Counted from the stretch's first letter, positions 45,859 through 56,598 are shown. The stretch: 64,000 nt of DNA from Saprospiraceae bacterium (GCA_016717105.1 JADKGF010000014.1:17501-81500); one strand, 5' to 3'. Numbers and translations: made by a program. The notes: a model not told the origin generated them from the letters alone.

Positions 45859-46040
45859 GGATTAAAAGTTTTATATGTTCCTGCATAATAGACTTTTTCG
45901 TTTAATTTTTTATCTCCATATTCGATGTCTTTATAGCAAGAATCTATATCATTGTAATCACACGTGGATTCCTCTTCGACTTCAAAATTTGTGCTCAAAG
46001 AATTAATTTTTGCTTTTTCAAAATTCATTTGTTTCATCAT
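45852..46040 (-). CDS. Short Cys-containing peptide, possible modified-peptide precursor
   Basis: 62 residues. The start 'MMKQMNFEKAKINSLS' resembles the leaders of Bacteroidota ribosomal peptide precursors (short Lys-rich start then an L/I-x-x-L-S turn), though no Gly-Gly processing site is seen. The C-terminal half has three cysteines ('STCDYNDIDSCYKD' and the terminal '...TFNPC') and many Tyr and Asp. There is no signal peptide. The stop overlaps the start of the DUF6624-like gene. No modifying enzyme (LanB/LanM, radical SAM) is adjacent, which weakens the precursor idea. Confidence 0.45.
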   Translation of the reverse strand: MMKQMNFEKAKINSLSTNFEVEEESTCDYNDIDSCYKDIEYGDKKLNEKVYYAGTYKTFNPC

Positions 46041-46339
46041 TTTATTTTCTCAAGGTAAGACGTATTTAAACATTCTCCAAAATAATTGATATTCATCCAT
46101 TTCCATCAAAAAAGTAGACCCTATTTTTAGGCCTTAGTCAAAAATGGTTTTTAAATCAGTTTGTAGTATGAAACAGTTAAAAAAATAAAGATAAAAGCAT
46201 TTATTCTTTTCACCACCACACGAATTAAAAATATAAATATAATCATCTCTTAAATACGAAGTAGCAATATTTTGAACAAATTTACTTACATGTTAAACTC
46301 AAAGCCCATTTCAAGGTCATGTCAGCTTAGGCATACTTC

Positions 46340-46609
46340 TTACTTTGGAAAATACTTGTAAATATCTTTTCTGTTTAGTATTCTCACCAAAACTATAGTT
46401 TGATCGACAACGAATATCCCTATTCTATAATTTCTAACTCTAATCCTAAATGCATTGTCAAATCCACTAAGTTTTTTAAGGTTTTTAACCTTTTTTAATT
46501 CATCAATAATTTGCAATTCATCAATAATTTCCTTAACAAGTAAAACAATTTTTTGATTATTAACTTTTCTTAAATCCGATAAAAATGATGTTTTAAACTC
46601 TACTTTCAT
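46340..46609 (-). CDS. RelE/ParE-family toxin
   Basis: 89 residues with the RelE/ParE fold pattern: 'KTSFLSDLRKV', then 'VKNLKKLSGFDNAFRIRVRN' and 'YRIGIFVVDQTIVLVRILNR', ending 'KDIYKYFPK'. Members either cleave mRNA on the ribosome or poison gyrase; sequence alone does not tell which. The start overlaps the stop of the antitoxin gene by 4 bases, the standard TA order. Confidence 0.88.
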   Translation of the reverse strand: MKVEFKTSFLSDLRKVNNQKIVLLVKEIIDELQIIDELKKVKNLKKLSGFDNAFRIRVRNYRIGIFVVDQTIVLVRILNRKDIYKYFPK

Positions 46610-46803
46610 TTCCAGCCCATTGCAGCATATAATTCATTTATAGGTTTTGTTTTTTCGTCATTAATCTCTAGCATAGCAGCCAAAAGTCCTTGATCTTCTT
46701 TTTCAGTATCAGAAATATAAAATTTAACATTCATTTGATGGAGAATTGTTTGTAACTCTTCACTTTGTTTTTTATTTTTAGGCTTTACTATGATATCGTT
46801 CAT
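46606..46803 (-). CDS. Antitoxin of a RelE/ParE-type pair
   Basis: 65 residues. It starts with 'MNDIIVKPKNKKQSEELQTI', a basic/helical region, then an acidic C-terminal helix with 'AMLEINDEKTKPINELYAAM' that would wrap the toxin. Such short antitoxins without a clear DNA-binding domain are frequent partners of RelE-like toxins in Bacteroidota. It is coupled to the toxin by a 4-base overlap. Confidence 0.8.
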   Translation of the reverse strand: MNDIIVKPKNKKQSEELQTILHQMNVKFYISDTEKEDQGLLAAMLEINDEKTKPINELYAAMGWK

Positions 46804-47138
46804 GTGTTTATTAATTTTTCATTCTTTATACAAGTGATTATTCATTAAATATGTTTGCTCCTTATTCATTTTCTTAACTTTGAAATTCGGTGGATTATGA
46901 TCATTGAAAAACATGTAAACTATAATTCCAAAAAATCAGCTTATTTCGGCATCAAGGATTGGTTTTAGAATACAAAGATAAAAAATATTTTCTATTCCAA
47001 ACACAATTGATTTTTCATGTCTTAATAGGTCTAAACTACTCAAAATCTAGGTAATTCATTACATTTTACTACATCATCTACATCTCCACTATCATATCAG
47101 AAAAAATCATTATATTTGCTCCTTAATTATATTTTGAT
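46804..47138. other. Divergent intergenic region between the TA pair and parE
   Basis: It holds the two divergent promoters. TATATTTG at 47111-47118 is a good -7 element for parE (start 47139) but has no TTG at the ideal spacing. No open frame or repeat is supported here. Confidence 0.4.
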
Positions 47139-49052
47139 ATGAGCGAAAACAATCCCGTTTTATATAACGAAGATAATATCAGAAGTCTCGATTGGCAGGA
47201 ACACATTCGTCTCCGCCCAGGTATGTACATCGGTAAGCTCGGTGATGGATCGTCACAGGATGATGGTATTTATGTCCTTCTCAAGGAAGTAATCGACAAC
47301 TCTATCGACGAATTTGTCATGGGTAATGGCAAAAATATTGATATCAAAATAGAAGGTGGTAAAGTATCTATCCGAGATTATGGTAGAGGGATTCCACTTG
47401 GCAAAGTGATCGATCGCGTCTCCAAAATCAATACTGGTGGTAAATACGATTCCAAAGCATTTAAGAAGTCGGTTGGACTTAATGGTGTCGGTACCAAAGC
47501 GGTGAATGCGCTTTCCAGCTACTTCAAAGTGCAGTCCTATAGAGATGGCGATACCAAGATGGCCGAATTTGCAGAAGGTATTATAAAAATCGATGCCAAA
47601 CTGACGAAAACGAATGAACCAAACGGTACATTGATAGAATTTGTAGCTGATGAAAATATCTTTAAACACTTTAGGTTCAGACCCGAATATGTAGAAAATC
47701 AGCTGTGGAACTATGCCTATCTCAATGCTGGTCTCAAACTCAACTATAATGGTAAAACCTTAGTTTCTAAAAACGGACTAAGAGACTTATTGGAAAGAAA
47801 AACAGATGTCGAAAATCTCCTATACCCGATCATCCACATCCAAGCTGAAGACATAGAAGTTGCGCTTTCGCACAATACACAGTATGGGGAAGAGTATTAT
47901 TCCTTTGTCAATGGTCAGAATACGACACAAGGTGGTACGCATCTTGGAGCATTTCGAGAAGCGATACTCAAAACTTTTAGAGATTTTTACAAAAAAGAAT
48001 TCGACTCACGTGATGTACAAACATCTGTCGTAGCGGCAATCAGTCTCAAAGTGGAAGAGCCAGTATTTGAGTCGCAGACCAAAACAAAGTTGGGATCCCA
48101 AAATATGGTACCCGATGGCGTCACGATCAGGTCATTTGTCTTGGATTTTATGAAAACGCACCTAGGCAATTTTCTATATAAAAACAAAGAAGTAGCCGAT
48201 GCCATTCTCAAAAAGATCCTGCAGTCCGAAAGAGAGCGCAAAGAAATAGCAGATATCAAAAAAGTAGCCAATCAACGGGCTAAAAAAGCCAATATCCATA
48301 ATAAAAAACTTAGGGATTGTAGGGCGCATCTTACCGACAACAAAAAAGTAGAAGATGAAATCAGGCTCAGCAGTACGATTTTCATCACGGAAGGAGACTC
48401 AGCGAGCGGATCCATCACAAAGGCGCGAAATGTACAGACGCAAGCCGTGTTTTCGCTACGTGGTAAACCACTCAACTGCTACGGAATGACCAAAAAAGTA
48501 GTATATCAAAACGAAGAGTTGAACTTGCTCCAACATGCGCTCGATATCGAAGATGGTATCGAAAATCTACGTTACAATCGGGTAGTCATCGCCACCGATG
48601 CCGATGTGGATGGTATGCACATTAGATTATTATTGTTGACGTTTTTCCTACAGTTTTTCCCCGATTTGGTCAAGCATGGTCACTTGTATATCTTAGATAC
48701 GCCGCTCTTCAGGGTGAGAGACAAACAAAAGACCTTCTATTGCTATAGCGAACAAGAAAAACAAGACGCTATCAAAAAATTGAGAGGAAAAGCTGAGATC
48801 ACGCGATTCAAGGGACTCGGAGAGATATCGCCCAATGAGTTTGAAGATTTTATAGGTGAAGATATCCGACTGGAACCGGTCATCCTAGGCGAAAAAACAA
48901 AGATCGAAGACTTACTTAGTTATTATATGGGCAAAAATACGCCAGAAAGACAGGTATTTATCATCGACAATCTGAAAATAGAACTGGATCAAGTTGCTCC
49001 TGATGAAGAGGAAGTCATGGATTTAGCAACAGCAGATGTAGAGGAAGTCTAA
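47139..49052 (+). CDS. parE: DNA topoisomerase IV subunit B
   Basis: 637 residues, a type IIA topoisomerase B subunit. The GHKL ATPase has 'EVIDNSIDEFVMGNGK', 'IRDYGRGIPLGKV' and 'VGLNGVGTKAVNALS'. The TOPRIM domain has 'ITEGDSASGSITKA' and 'TDADVDGMHIRLL'. The C-terminal end has 'TRFKGLGEISPNEF'. It relaxes and decatenates DNA with ParC. The TOPRIM sequence 'AVFSLRGKPLNCYG' fits ParE better than GyrB ('RDRQAILPLRGKILNVE'), but GyrB paralogues are close, so the symbol is likely rather than certain. The DUF3820 gene starts 1 base after its stop. Confidence 0.9.
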   Translation: MSENNPVLYNEDNIRSLDWQEHIRLRPGMYIGKLGDGSSQDDGIYVLLKEVIDNSIDEFVMGNGKNIDIKIEGGKVSIRDYGRGIPLGKVIDRVSKINTGGKYDSKAFKKSVGLNGVGTKAVNALSSYFKVQSYRDGDTKMAEFAEGIIKIDAKLTKTNEPNGTLIEFVADENIFKHFRFRPEYVENQLWNYAYLNAGLKLNYNGKTLVSKNGLRDLLERKTDVENLLYPIIHIQAEDIEVALSHNTQYGEEYYSFVNGQNTTQGGTHLGAFREAILKTFRDFYKKEFDSRDVQTSVVAAISLKVEEPVFESQTKTKLGSQNMVPDGVTIRSFVLDFMKTHLGNFLYKNKEVADAILKKILQSERERKEIADIKKVANQRAKKANIHNKKLRDCRAHLTDNKKVEDEIRLSSTIFITEGDSASGSITKARNVQTQAVFSLRGKPLNCYGMTKKVVYQNEELNLLQHALDIEDGIENLRYNRVVIATDADVDGMHIRLLLLTFFLQFFPDLVKHGHLYILDTPLFRVRDKQKTFYCYSEQEKQDAIKKLRGKAEITRFKGLGEISPNEFEDFIGEDIRLEPVILGEKTKIEDLLSYYMGKNTPERQVFIIDNLKIELDQVAPDEEEVMDLATADVEEV

Positions 49053-49053
49053 G

Positions 49054-49281
49054 ATGGAAGACCCGACTATAAAACCAGACACCAGCATCTTGCTCGATAT
49101 CGTCAGGATGCCGATGCCTTATGGCAAATATAAGGGTACACTTATAAAACATGTGCCAACGTACTATCTGGAATGGATGTCCACCCAGGGATTTCCCGCA
49201 GGGCGACTCGGTATGATCTTAAGTACCGCATTTATTATAAAGACACACGGACTGGAATATTTATTGAAAGATATCAGGTGA
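49054..49281 (+). CDS. DUF3820 family small protein
   Basis: 75 residues. The DUF3820 core is 'MPYGKYKGTLIKHVPTYYLE' with 'WMSTQGFPAGRLGMIL', a small fold that resembles exonuclease-associated or quorum-regulated proteins but has no proven role. It starts 1 base after the parE stop, so it is translated from the same transcript. Its 3' end converges on the DUF4249 gene 7 bases away. Confidence 0.85.
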   Translation: MEDPTIKPDTSILLDIVRMPMPYGKYKGTLIKHVPTYYLEWMSTQGFPAGRLGMILSTAFIIKTHGLEYLLKDIR

Positions 49282-49288
49282 TATTTTG

Positions 49289-50185
49289 CTAATCAACATC
49301 TATCATTTGAAAATTATGTAAAGCAAAAATACCCGCTCCTCCTAGGATATTACTATATACTGGCACAGGAGTACCGAAAGGATTGTCTGCTGTATTTTTA
49401 TGAGCTTGTAGTGATCGACTGTATTTGTAGTAATCTTCCGAAATACTATACCAAATCAATTTTATTTTCCTTTTTGCCCATTCTTTCGGCAAACGATAAA
49501 TCTGAAAATCTATGGATTTCTCTTTACCATTATATCCATCGTCGGTCAATATAAGCGTGGTACCTTCATACGACTCAAATACTGACGGATCGAGGCTGCT
49601 GATGTACATAGGAGACAACATATCGTCCCAGTCAGGGGCAAGTATCTGTAAAGCATAGAAGTTTTTGTCTTGCGGGTCCTTAAACGTTACAGTTACTTTG
49701 CTCCGCTCATCTCCTTCCCTGTCTAAACCTCCATCCTCTGTAAATACTGCAGACATTATCTCTATATTGGGTAAAATACGAACAGACGCTGATGCTTTGC
49801 CAAACTCTTTATGGGTAACTTCTAGGAGTACTTCATCATTGGTTTTAAGTGGAGAAGAAAGTACGGCTCGGTAGTTATTTCTGTTATGAAACGAAAATTC
49901 ATCAAAAAAATATTCTGCTTTTGATGACACACCGTTGATTGTCAATACCACATCTGCATCGTTTAGACCCAATTCATTCACATCAATGTTTTCGAGGATT
50001 CCAGCATTCCTAGAGATACGCATTTCTATACTGTCTTGCCCTGTGTGCGCTACGCAATCTATGACCAATGTCGTTTCAAATGGTGGCGGATCCAGCTCTA
50101 ATGTAGTTTCAAAAAAATCTTCACAAGAAGTGAGTGAAATAAAAAACAATAGGGCGCTGATTGGAAAAATATATTTAGAAATCAT
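49289..50185 (-). CDS. DUF4249 lipoprotein, TonB receptor partner
   Basis: 298 residues. Lipobox 'FFISLTSCEDFFE' (Cys 21). The DUF4249 pattern follows: 'TTLVIDCVAHTGQDSIEMRI', 'ADVVLTINGVSS', 'FYALQILAPDWDDM' and the Gly-rich end 'YSNILGGAGIFALHNF'. In Bacteroidota DUF4249 lipoproteins are encoded directly after a TonB-dependent receptor and are thought to act as its surface substrate-binding partner. Here the gap to the receptor gene is 13 bases. Confidence 0.88.
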   Translation of the reverse strand: MISKYIFPISALLFFISLTSCEDFFETTLELDPPPFETTLVIDCVAHTGQDSIEMRISRNAGILENIDVNELGLNDADVVLTINGVSSKAEYFFDEFSFHNRNNYRAVLSSPLKTNDEVLLEVTHKEFGKASASVRILPNIEIMSAVFTEDGGLDREGDERSKVTVTFKDPQDKNFYALQILAPDWDDMLSPMYISSLDPSVFESYEGTTLILTDDGYNGKEKSIDFQIYRLPKEWAKRKIKLIWYSISEDYYKYSRSLQAHKNTADNPFGTPVPVYSNILGGAGIFALHNFQMIDVD

Positions 50186-50198
50186 AATAGTCTGATAT

Positions 50199-52559
50199 TT
50201 AGAATTTTAGTGAATAGGTGACATATGGTATCAATGGGAATAGACTTACTTGCTTTAGTACTCGCTGATTGGAATCAAAATCATCATCAAAATAAACAAA
50301 AAATGGATTTTTATTGGCGTAGGTATTGTATGCACCTATAGACCAAGTTCTGGTTCTCTTGTTTTTGTTTTTTATAAAATTGATCCCAATATCCATCCGG
50401 TGATAAGAATTCATCCGGTAACTGTTTCTATCACCATATTGTTCCACAGTATTTATGTATGAATATTGCTGATTTCCGTATGTTTCTACCACACCATACC
50501 TTGATTTTGGCAATGTGACTGCATTTCCTGTACCATAGACCCAAGTACTAGAAATATTGATTTTTTTGGACAGTTCATAGATGGCTACGATAGAGATATC
50601 GTGTCTTCGGTCATACCGATACGGGAATGCTTTGCCTTGATTGAGATCTGAAAATTGTCTATTATTCCACGCAAGTGTATATCCTATCCATCCAGAAAGT
50701 TTACCCGTCTTCTTTTGCAGAAAAAACTCTAGTCCATAAGCTTTTCCTTCCCCTTGAGTAATTCTGTCTTGCCAGTCGGTGAGTTCGAACAGTCCAGAGC
50801 CATCTTTATATGCTATGAGATTTTTCATTCGTTTGTAATAACCTTCTACGGAGATTTCATAGTCTTGGCCAATCGTCTTAGCTACTCCGATGGCTGCTTG
50901 CCAGGATTCCTGTGGTTTTACCCTAGATGTGGTAGGTAGCCATAAGTCGGTAGGCAAACCGATCCCTTCAAAAGACAAAAGATTGATATATTGGCGCATT
51001 GTGGCAAATGAAGCCTTTAGTCCTATCCCTTTTGGCAATAGATATCTCATACTTAACCTTGGCTGTAAGGAAGTATAAAAAGCATCATCTACACTGAATC
51101 CAGAGAGATGTAGACCAGCATTAACTTTTAGTTTTTTGGTAATTTCATAGTCATCTTCACCATATAATGCCCATTCAGTGGCGTTTTTTATTGGTTGGCC
51201 CAATGTCTGTTTAAAATTTAAACCGCTCGATGCAGATACTTGCTCTAAGTTGAACTGGCCAGGATTAAACTCATGAAGGATAACATTGGTTCCAAATCTA
51301 ATGAAGTGTCTAGGTGATGGTACGTAGTCAAAATCGATTTTGGCGGCATAATCCCTAATACCTGATAAATAACCTAAAGAGATAACATCTCTAGATTTAT
51401 CTTCGAACTCGGTGCCTAAAGAAATCTCAGTATTGAGTTTATATTTGCTATAGGTAAGCGTAGTATTCATGAAAAGCTTATCATGGATGACATGATTCCA
51501 TCTCAGTGCACCAGTGAGGTTTCCCCATCCTAAACCATTGTCAGTAAAATCTTTATTACCAAAATCTGTGTCCTTCTGTCTGAAATAAAACTTGTCGTTG
51601 CCGCCATACACGCTCAGGTAGATTCTATCTCTTTGTGAAAAAGTATGATTGACTTTGGCATTTACATCATAAAAATAGTATCCAGTATCACCTTCCGAAT
51701 CTGAATCCTTAAAACTTTGCTTTATAAATGGCTTCGCTAATAGGTCTATATAGGTTCTTCTGCCAGAAAGAAGGAAGGAAGTTTTGCCTTTATTTATCGG
51801 TCCTTCTAATGTCAGTTTAGAACCTACTAATCCTATAGACATGTCCCCATGAAACTCTTGTTGATGTCCATCTTTGAGATTTATTTCTAGGACACTAGAA
51901 AGCCTTCCACCATATCTAGCAGGAAAACCACCTTTGATCAGGGTGACATCTTTGATGGCTTCTGCATTAAAGACTGAAAAAAATCCAAATAAGTGGTTAG
52001 CGTTATAAACAGGTACACCGTCGAGCAAAATTAGGTTCTGATCAGGGCTTCCACCACGTACATAAAGACCTGCTTGACCTTCACCACCTGACTGCACTCC
52101 AGGCAACAATTGTAAAGCTTTTAGCACATCGGTTTCACCCATCAAAGCAGGGATCTTTTTTATCTGAAGAATAGGTACGTCAATAGTACTCATTTGTGTC
52201 TCCGTTTCTATTTTTTTATCCTTTGATGCTTTAATTTCGATCTCTTCAAAAGTAAAGGATGCCTTCATTTTTACATTGTAGTTTTGTGTAAGGTTGCCGT
52301 TTAACTTTACTGTTTGATTTGCATATCCTACGTAGGAGTATTCGAGTTCGATTTCTTCAGCTTTATCTAAAGTTATGGTATAAAAGCCGTAAGTATTTGC
52401 TACTGTACCACTCTGGCTTTTTCTATGATATATATTACACCCGATCAGTTTCTCTCCGGAAGCTTCATCTTCTGCATAGCCTGAGATCGTCACCTTTTGG
52501 GCCAAGACCATTTGGGTTACCATTAAAATAATAATTGCAATGTTGATTTTTATGATCAT
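50199..52559 (-). CDS. TonB-dependent outer-membrane receptor with carboxypeptidase-like N-terminal domain
   Basis: 786 residues from the chosen ATG. Signal peptide ('IIILMVTQMVLAQ'), a CarboxypepD_reg-like domain ('VTISGYAEDEASGEKLIGCN', ~20-105), the plug domain ('ETDVLKALQLLPGVQSGGEG', 'YVRGGSPDQNLILLDGVPVY') and a ~600-residue beta barrel ending 'IPYVTYSLKF' with terminal Phe. The frame is open 14 codons further up, but the signal peptide begins at this Met. It imports an unknown ligand with TonB energy and pairs with the DUF4249 lipoprotein downstream. Confidence 0.93.
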   Translation of the reverse strand: MIIKINIAIIILMVTQMVLAQKVTISGYAEDEASGEKLIGCNIYHRKSQSGTVANTYGFYTITLDKAEEIELEYSYVGYANQTVKLNGNLTQNYNVKMKASFTFEEIEIKASKDKKIETETQMSTIDVPILQIKKIPALMGETDVLKALQLLPGVQSGGEGQAGLYVRGGSPDQNLILLDGVPVYNANHLFGFFSVFNAEAIKDVTLIKGGFPARYGGRLSSVLEINLKDGHQQEFHGDMSIGLVGSKLTLEGPINKGKTSFLLSGRRTYIDLLAKPFIKQSFKDSDSEGDTGYYFYDVNAKVNHTFSQRDRIYLSVYGGNDKFYFRQKDTDFGNKDFTDNGLGWGNLTGALRWNHVIHDKLFMNTTLTYSKYKLNTEISLGTEFEDKSRDVISLGYLSGIRDYAAKIDFDYVPSPRHFIRFGTNVILHEFNPGQFNLEQVSASSGLNFKQTLGQPIKNATEWALYGEDDYEITKKLKVNAGLHLSGFSVDDAFYTSLQPRLSMRYLLPKGIGLKASFATMRQYINLLSFEGIGLPTDLWLPTTSRVKPQESWQAAIGVAKTIGQDYEISVEGYYKRMKNLIAYKDGSGLFELTDWQDRITQGEGKAYGLEFFLQKKTGKLSGWIGYTLAWNNRQFSDLNQGKAFPYRYDRRHDISIVAIYELSKKINISSTWVYGTGNAVTLPKSRYGVVETYGNQQYSYINTVEQYGDRNSYRMNSYHRMDIGINFIKNKNKRTRTWSIGAYNTYANKNPFFVYFDDDFDSNQRVLKQVSLFPLIPYVTYSLKF

Positions 52560-52972
52560 ATATTTAATTTTTTTACTTTCATTTGTTAATATAAAGTTCA
52601 TAGCGTCGGTTTCGCTGCTTAGCCTATATAATTTTAACTTATATTTAATGCTTTATTCTCTAAATTTTTTCATCTTTGTAACCACTCAAGATATTAACGC
52701 ACAATATATTTAATAATGTTTATGAAACATAACCCATCATAGAAAAAATCTAAACCTAATCTATAGCTTGCACAGTTAAGTGATGTAAATATGCAGACTT
52801 AAACAACCAAAGATATACAATTAGTGGAAAATCATTGGAAATTTTAAAAAAAGTTAATTAGAACATCAAGCCATCAGATATCTTAAAGTAGGAAAATAAA
52901 GGGTCAAAAAAAACACTTTAACCAATGTAAATTATACTATTTCGTTAGTTCCCTTGCATTTGTAATGGAATA
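52560..52972. other. Noncoding stretch upstream of the TonB receptor
   Basis: About 410 AT-rich bases with no open frame of quality, repeat or hairpin that I can support. It ends at copy 1 of the 58-bp direct repeat. Confidence 0.4.
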
Positions 52973-53030
52973 TTTTCACCTTTGTGGAGCCTGAACCATA
53001 ACCATCACAGATGAGCCACATGATACATAA
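52973..53030 (+). repeat. 58-bp perfect direct repeat, copy 1 (truncated upp start)
   Basis: Identical base for base to 56599-56656. It starts TTTTCACCTTTG and ends with the first codons of upp (ATGAGCCACATGATACAT). After the repeat this copy continues for only a few codons and stops, so it is a dead copy of the upp 5' end. Confidence 0.95.
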
Positions 53031-53218
53031 AATAGGTAAATCCATGATATAGAAGTTCAACACCAAATATTTTTTTAAAATTAATATTGTGTTTTGTAGC
53101 CATTTAAAAATAAAACTATATATTTGCATAGTAAACCACAAAAGAAGAAATACAAATAGGCAAAAGAGCACATTTGAGAGAAATACAAATACCACAACAT
53201 TGAAACTAATATATATGA

Positions 53219-53516
53219 ATGCCGAGTATGTGGATGGAGAAGTCCTATTAGAATTGAAAAAACGTATTCCCTTCTTACAGGAAAGAATGAAAGTTATTAA
53301 CAATGGATCAACATTGGAGTTTTCTCCACAGTTAATGAAAATAGTAATTTGACGATTAGTGGTGTTGATGGAAAAATAGTACATTCGGTTAAGGTAAATT
53401 TGTCAGAAGGTATAAATTATATAGAATTGCCAGAAATAAATCAGGCAGGTATTTATATAGCTACTATTTATATTTATAATAATAGTAAGATAGTTTCTGA
53501 AAAGTATATCAAGTAA
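53219..53516 (+). pseudogene. 3' remnant of a T9SS type A secreted protein gene
   Basis: The last ~62 residues of the frame reaching 53516 are a T9SS type A sorting domain: 'ENSNLTISGVDGKIVHSVKV', 'YIELPEINQAGIYIATIYIY' and the final 'SEKYIK'. The frame upstream ('STLEFSPQ...') joins if one base is added near 53330. No signal peptide or mature domain is present, only ~40 unassigned residues before the sorting domain. It lies inside the segment bracketed by the 58-bp repeats and is probably a leftover of a larger gene. Confidence 0.5.
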
Positions 53517-53612
53517 AGTTTAGGAGGCTGTGCGAAAATAAACATCACAGCCTTCTATTTTAATTCTCTTATGATGTATTTCTTTTAACTTCCTACATTC
53601 AATAATAGTATT

Positions 53613-56441
53613 ATGTCTCTAAAATACTTACGTAATATTTATTAGTTTCTTCCATATTTGGACTAACTATTTGCTCTGCCCAAACTATTTGGAGATCTAA
53701 ACCATACACAACAAACCAAGAAATTTGTGAAATTTATACACAAAATTTACAAAATTGTGAAGAAGTGCCATACTGCAAGATTGAAAATTTTTCTTGTGGA
53801 GACTTAGTTGTACATCCAAATGGAAATTTCTATGTAATTGGCAATAGTTATATAAATTTTAATTGGCGGCAAGAAATAAGAGTGTACGACACCTGTCAAA
53901 TTATAAAAACAATTTTATTACCAGACCAAGTGGCAAACATAAATTTAGGACAATATGTGGAATCTCTTTGTGCAGACAAAGATGGTCAAATCTTTATTTC
54001 AACAAGCGGAAAAAAAAATATCTATAAATTCGATCCCGACACTGAGTTGTTTACCGACCTAGGTGTTTTACCCAATGGAGTGGAAGTTTTTGACTTTACA
54101 TTTAGAAATGGGAAACTTATATGCATTGGTATTACTTTTACCAACTCCTACATAATGGAAATTGATCTTAATGACATAACTCAAAGCAAAGTTTTATTTT
54201 CTGATAATAATGGTGCATATTTTGCAAAACTTATCACCATCCCGGATTTAAATGACTGCAAAGAATCTGTGACATATATAACTCGAGAGTTAAACAATGG
54301 ATCTGAAATCGGTATTTTAGATTTTACTGATGAATCATTTACTTATGTTTGTATGAATGAAGGCACTGGTATGGCTTCCCCACTTGAATTCCTCGCCTCC
54401 GACCCTGAGTGCGAATTGCTCTTTGATCTCGACAGAGACAATAGCAGCGGTGTATATCCTTATGATTTTCGCAATGAAGGTATTGTTTGCCACACATCTA
54501 AGGCAACTTCCATCGTGGACAAAGATGTTTATCTCCACACTTCTGCGCTTTGACTTTCACCAATGACAGATACCTACTCTCCCTCACAGGTGATCGGTCC
54601 GACGCTGCTTGGATGCAAGCGCTACAAGCCTTGGAGTATAGTAATACTAGTGCTACCCCATCAGCGGGCTTGCGCACCATTACATTTACCGCATACAATG
54701 CCATCAAAAGCAATCAAGCACAGACATTGATCCGTCTTGGTACACGCGCTTATGCTGGTAGAGACACTTCCATCGTCATCTGTACATCCACGCAGATAGA
54801 TGGCTTTTCGCGTCGCATCGGCGGTCAGTCAGGCGGCTATTGGTCACCACCATTTGCTATGTCAGATAGTTATGATGCTGCCAAAGATCTAGCAACTACC
54901 TATCGATATATTGTGAAAGCAGCGATTGCGGTCCAGATACAGCCACCGTCCTGATCGATAGACTTCCGCTCCGTACCCTTAACTTAGGCCCCAACATCTC
55001 CCTTTGCCGAGCAGAAAGCCACTCCGTCTCTATACCGACCATCACCGGAGACCAAGTGATATGGAGCGATGGCGATACCCAAGCCAATAGGATCTTCAGC
55101 ACTCCAGGTACCTACATAGTGACTATCACCACCACAGAAGGATGTACCATAAGCGACTCCATCACCATCTCCCGATCTTACACCAAAATAACCAAATCTA
55201 CGACTATAGACCTTTGTCAGGGAGAGACTTACGAATATGGTGGACAAATATATCAAGCAGGCGAGACGATCATCGATAGTCTAGAAGCAACATCAGGCTG
55301 CGATACACTTTGGACCGTCACACTGAGCGCTATTGCTGCACCTACTATCATCAAAGATACAACCACATGTGATAATGGACCCATCACTTTCCAAGGCAAA
55401 ACTTACCAAATAGGGGATACTATCATAAGAACTAAAAATAGTGCGACTGGTTGCGATACCGTGATGTTAATAGTATATGGTAAGTATGAAAGCAGCATCA
55501 AAGGTGTATATGTGGTAGATACATTGGTTTGCAAGGGCTTGAAAAGTCAAGTTGTATTTGAAAGTAACAATTTCAAAGATTTGATATGGAGCAATGGCGA
55601 CTTTTCAAAAGTGGCGCAATTTGGTGCTGGGCAGTACTCGGTACAAGCCATAGATTCTCTAGGTTGTTTACAGACCATACCATTTGAAATCAAATCCTAC
55701 CCGAGTGTACAATACGAATTACAAAAGATGGATCCAATGTGCCTACAAGACAATGGAAGTATCACTATCATCAATAAAAACACAGATTTGCCATTCACAA
55801 CGCAAATCAATGGCATTTTGTCCGATAGTCTGGAAAACCTTCATGCTGGCAAGTATGATATCATCCTTACAGATACAAATGGATGTGAAACTCAAGACAG
55901 TCTCACACTCACCACTGTCAGCGACTTAGAGGTGACTATGCCGTCAGAAATAAGTGGCACCATTGGGCAAATCATCTCCATCGCCTACATTTCTTCAGGT
56001 GGCAAAATAGATACCATCACCTTCAACCCATCATCGGATATTGCTTGGGCATCAGATAGCATATCGGTAGCCATCACTGGCGATCGAGTTTATAGCATTA
56101 CCTTCATAGACGAGTATGGATGTACCATCAACAAAACGCTCAACATCGATGCTGAGATACCATCTATTACCTTAGCCATACCCAATATCATATCATCACA
56201 AGCGACTGACCCACAAAACGCCTTGTTCTATCTAAAAGCCGAAGGAGTAACTTATGATTTATCCATCTACGACCGTTGGGGCAATCTGATCCACAATGTC
56301 CAAAAGATCAAAGGTGGTGACCCAACCCAAGCATGGCAGCCAAGCCGCTCAAAAGTAGGGCAAGGCGTATATGTCTATCTCATTACCATCCATACTGATC
56401 AAGGTGTAATAAATAAGTATGGTACAGTAACGGTATTGTAA
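53613..56441 (+). CDS. T9SS type B (gliding-associated C-terminal domain) secreted protein, frame broken three times
   Basis: Four frames in a row form one gene if a base is added at 53642-53643 (giving the signal peptide 'MSLKYLRNIYLVSSIFGLTI' then 'CSAQ'), at 54549-54551 ('LHTSALLTFTNDRYLLSL') and at 54919 ('YIVKGSDCGPDTATVLIDRL'). The repaired product is about 943 residues: a beta-propeller-like N-terminal part (~60-290, 'YVESLCADKDGQIFISTSGK'), a T9SS linker with 'GRDTSIVICTS', then SprB/PKD-like modules ('GCTISDSITI') and the gliding-associated C-terminal domain ('SIYDRWGNLIHNV', 'GQGVYVYLITI'). It lies wholly inside the 58-bp-repeat-bracketed segment. Confidence 0.7.
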
Positions 56442-56598
56442 AAAATCTGTGAAATCTTAGTCTGAAAATACATTTGTTTTCTTTTATCAAATTATATTGA
56501 CTACAAGATCACAGCGTCTAATGTGAAGGTTTGGTTCTAATTTTTATCTAGTTTAAAAATGATCATTTCCTGGCAAAAATAGATATTCTCAAAATAAT

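Noticed and set aside
53031..56598. A transposon or integrative element between the 58-bp repeats
   Set aside because: No transposase, integrase or terminal inverted repeat is seen; only T9SS-type secreted genes lie inside.
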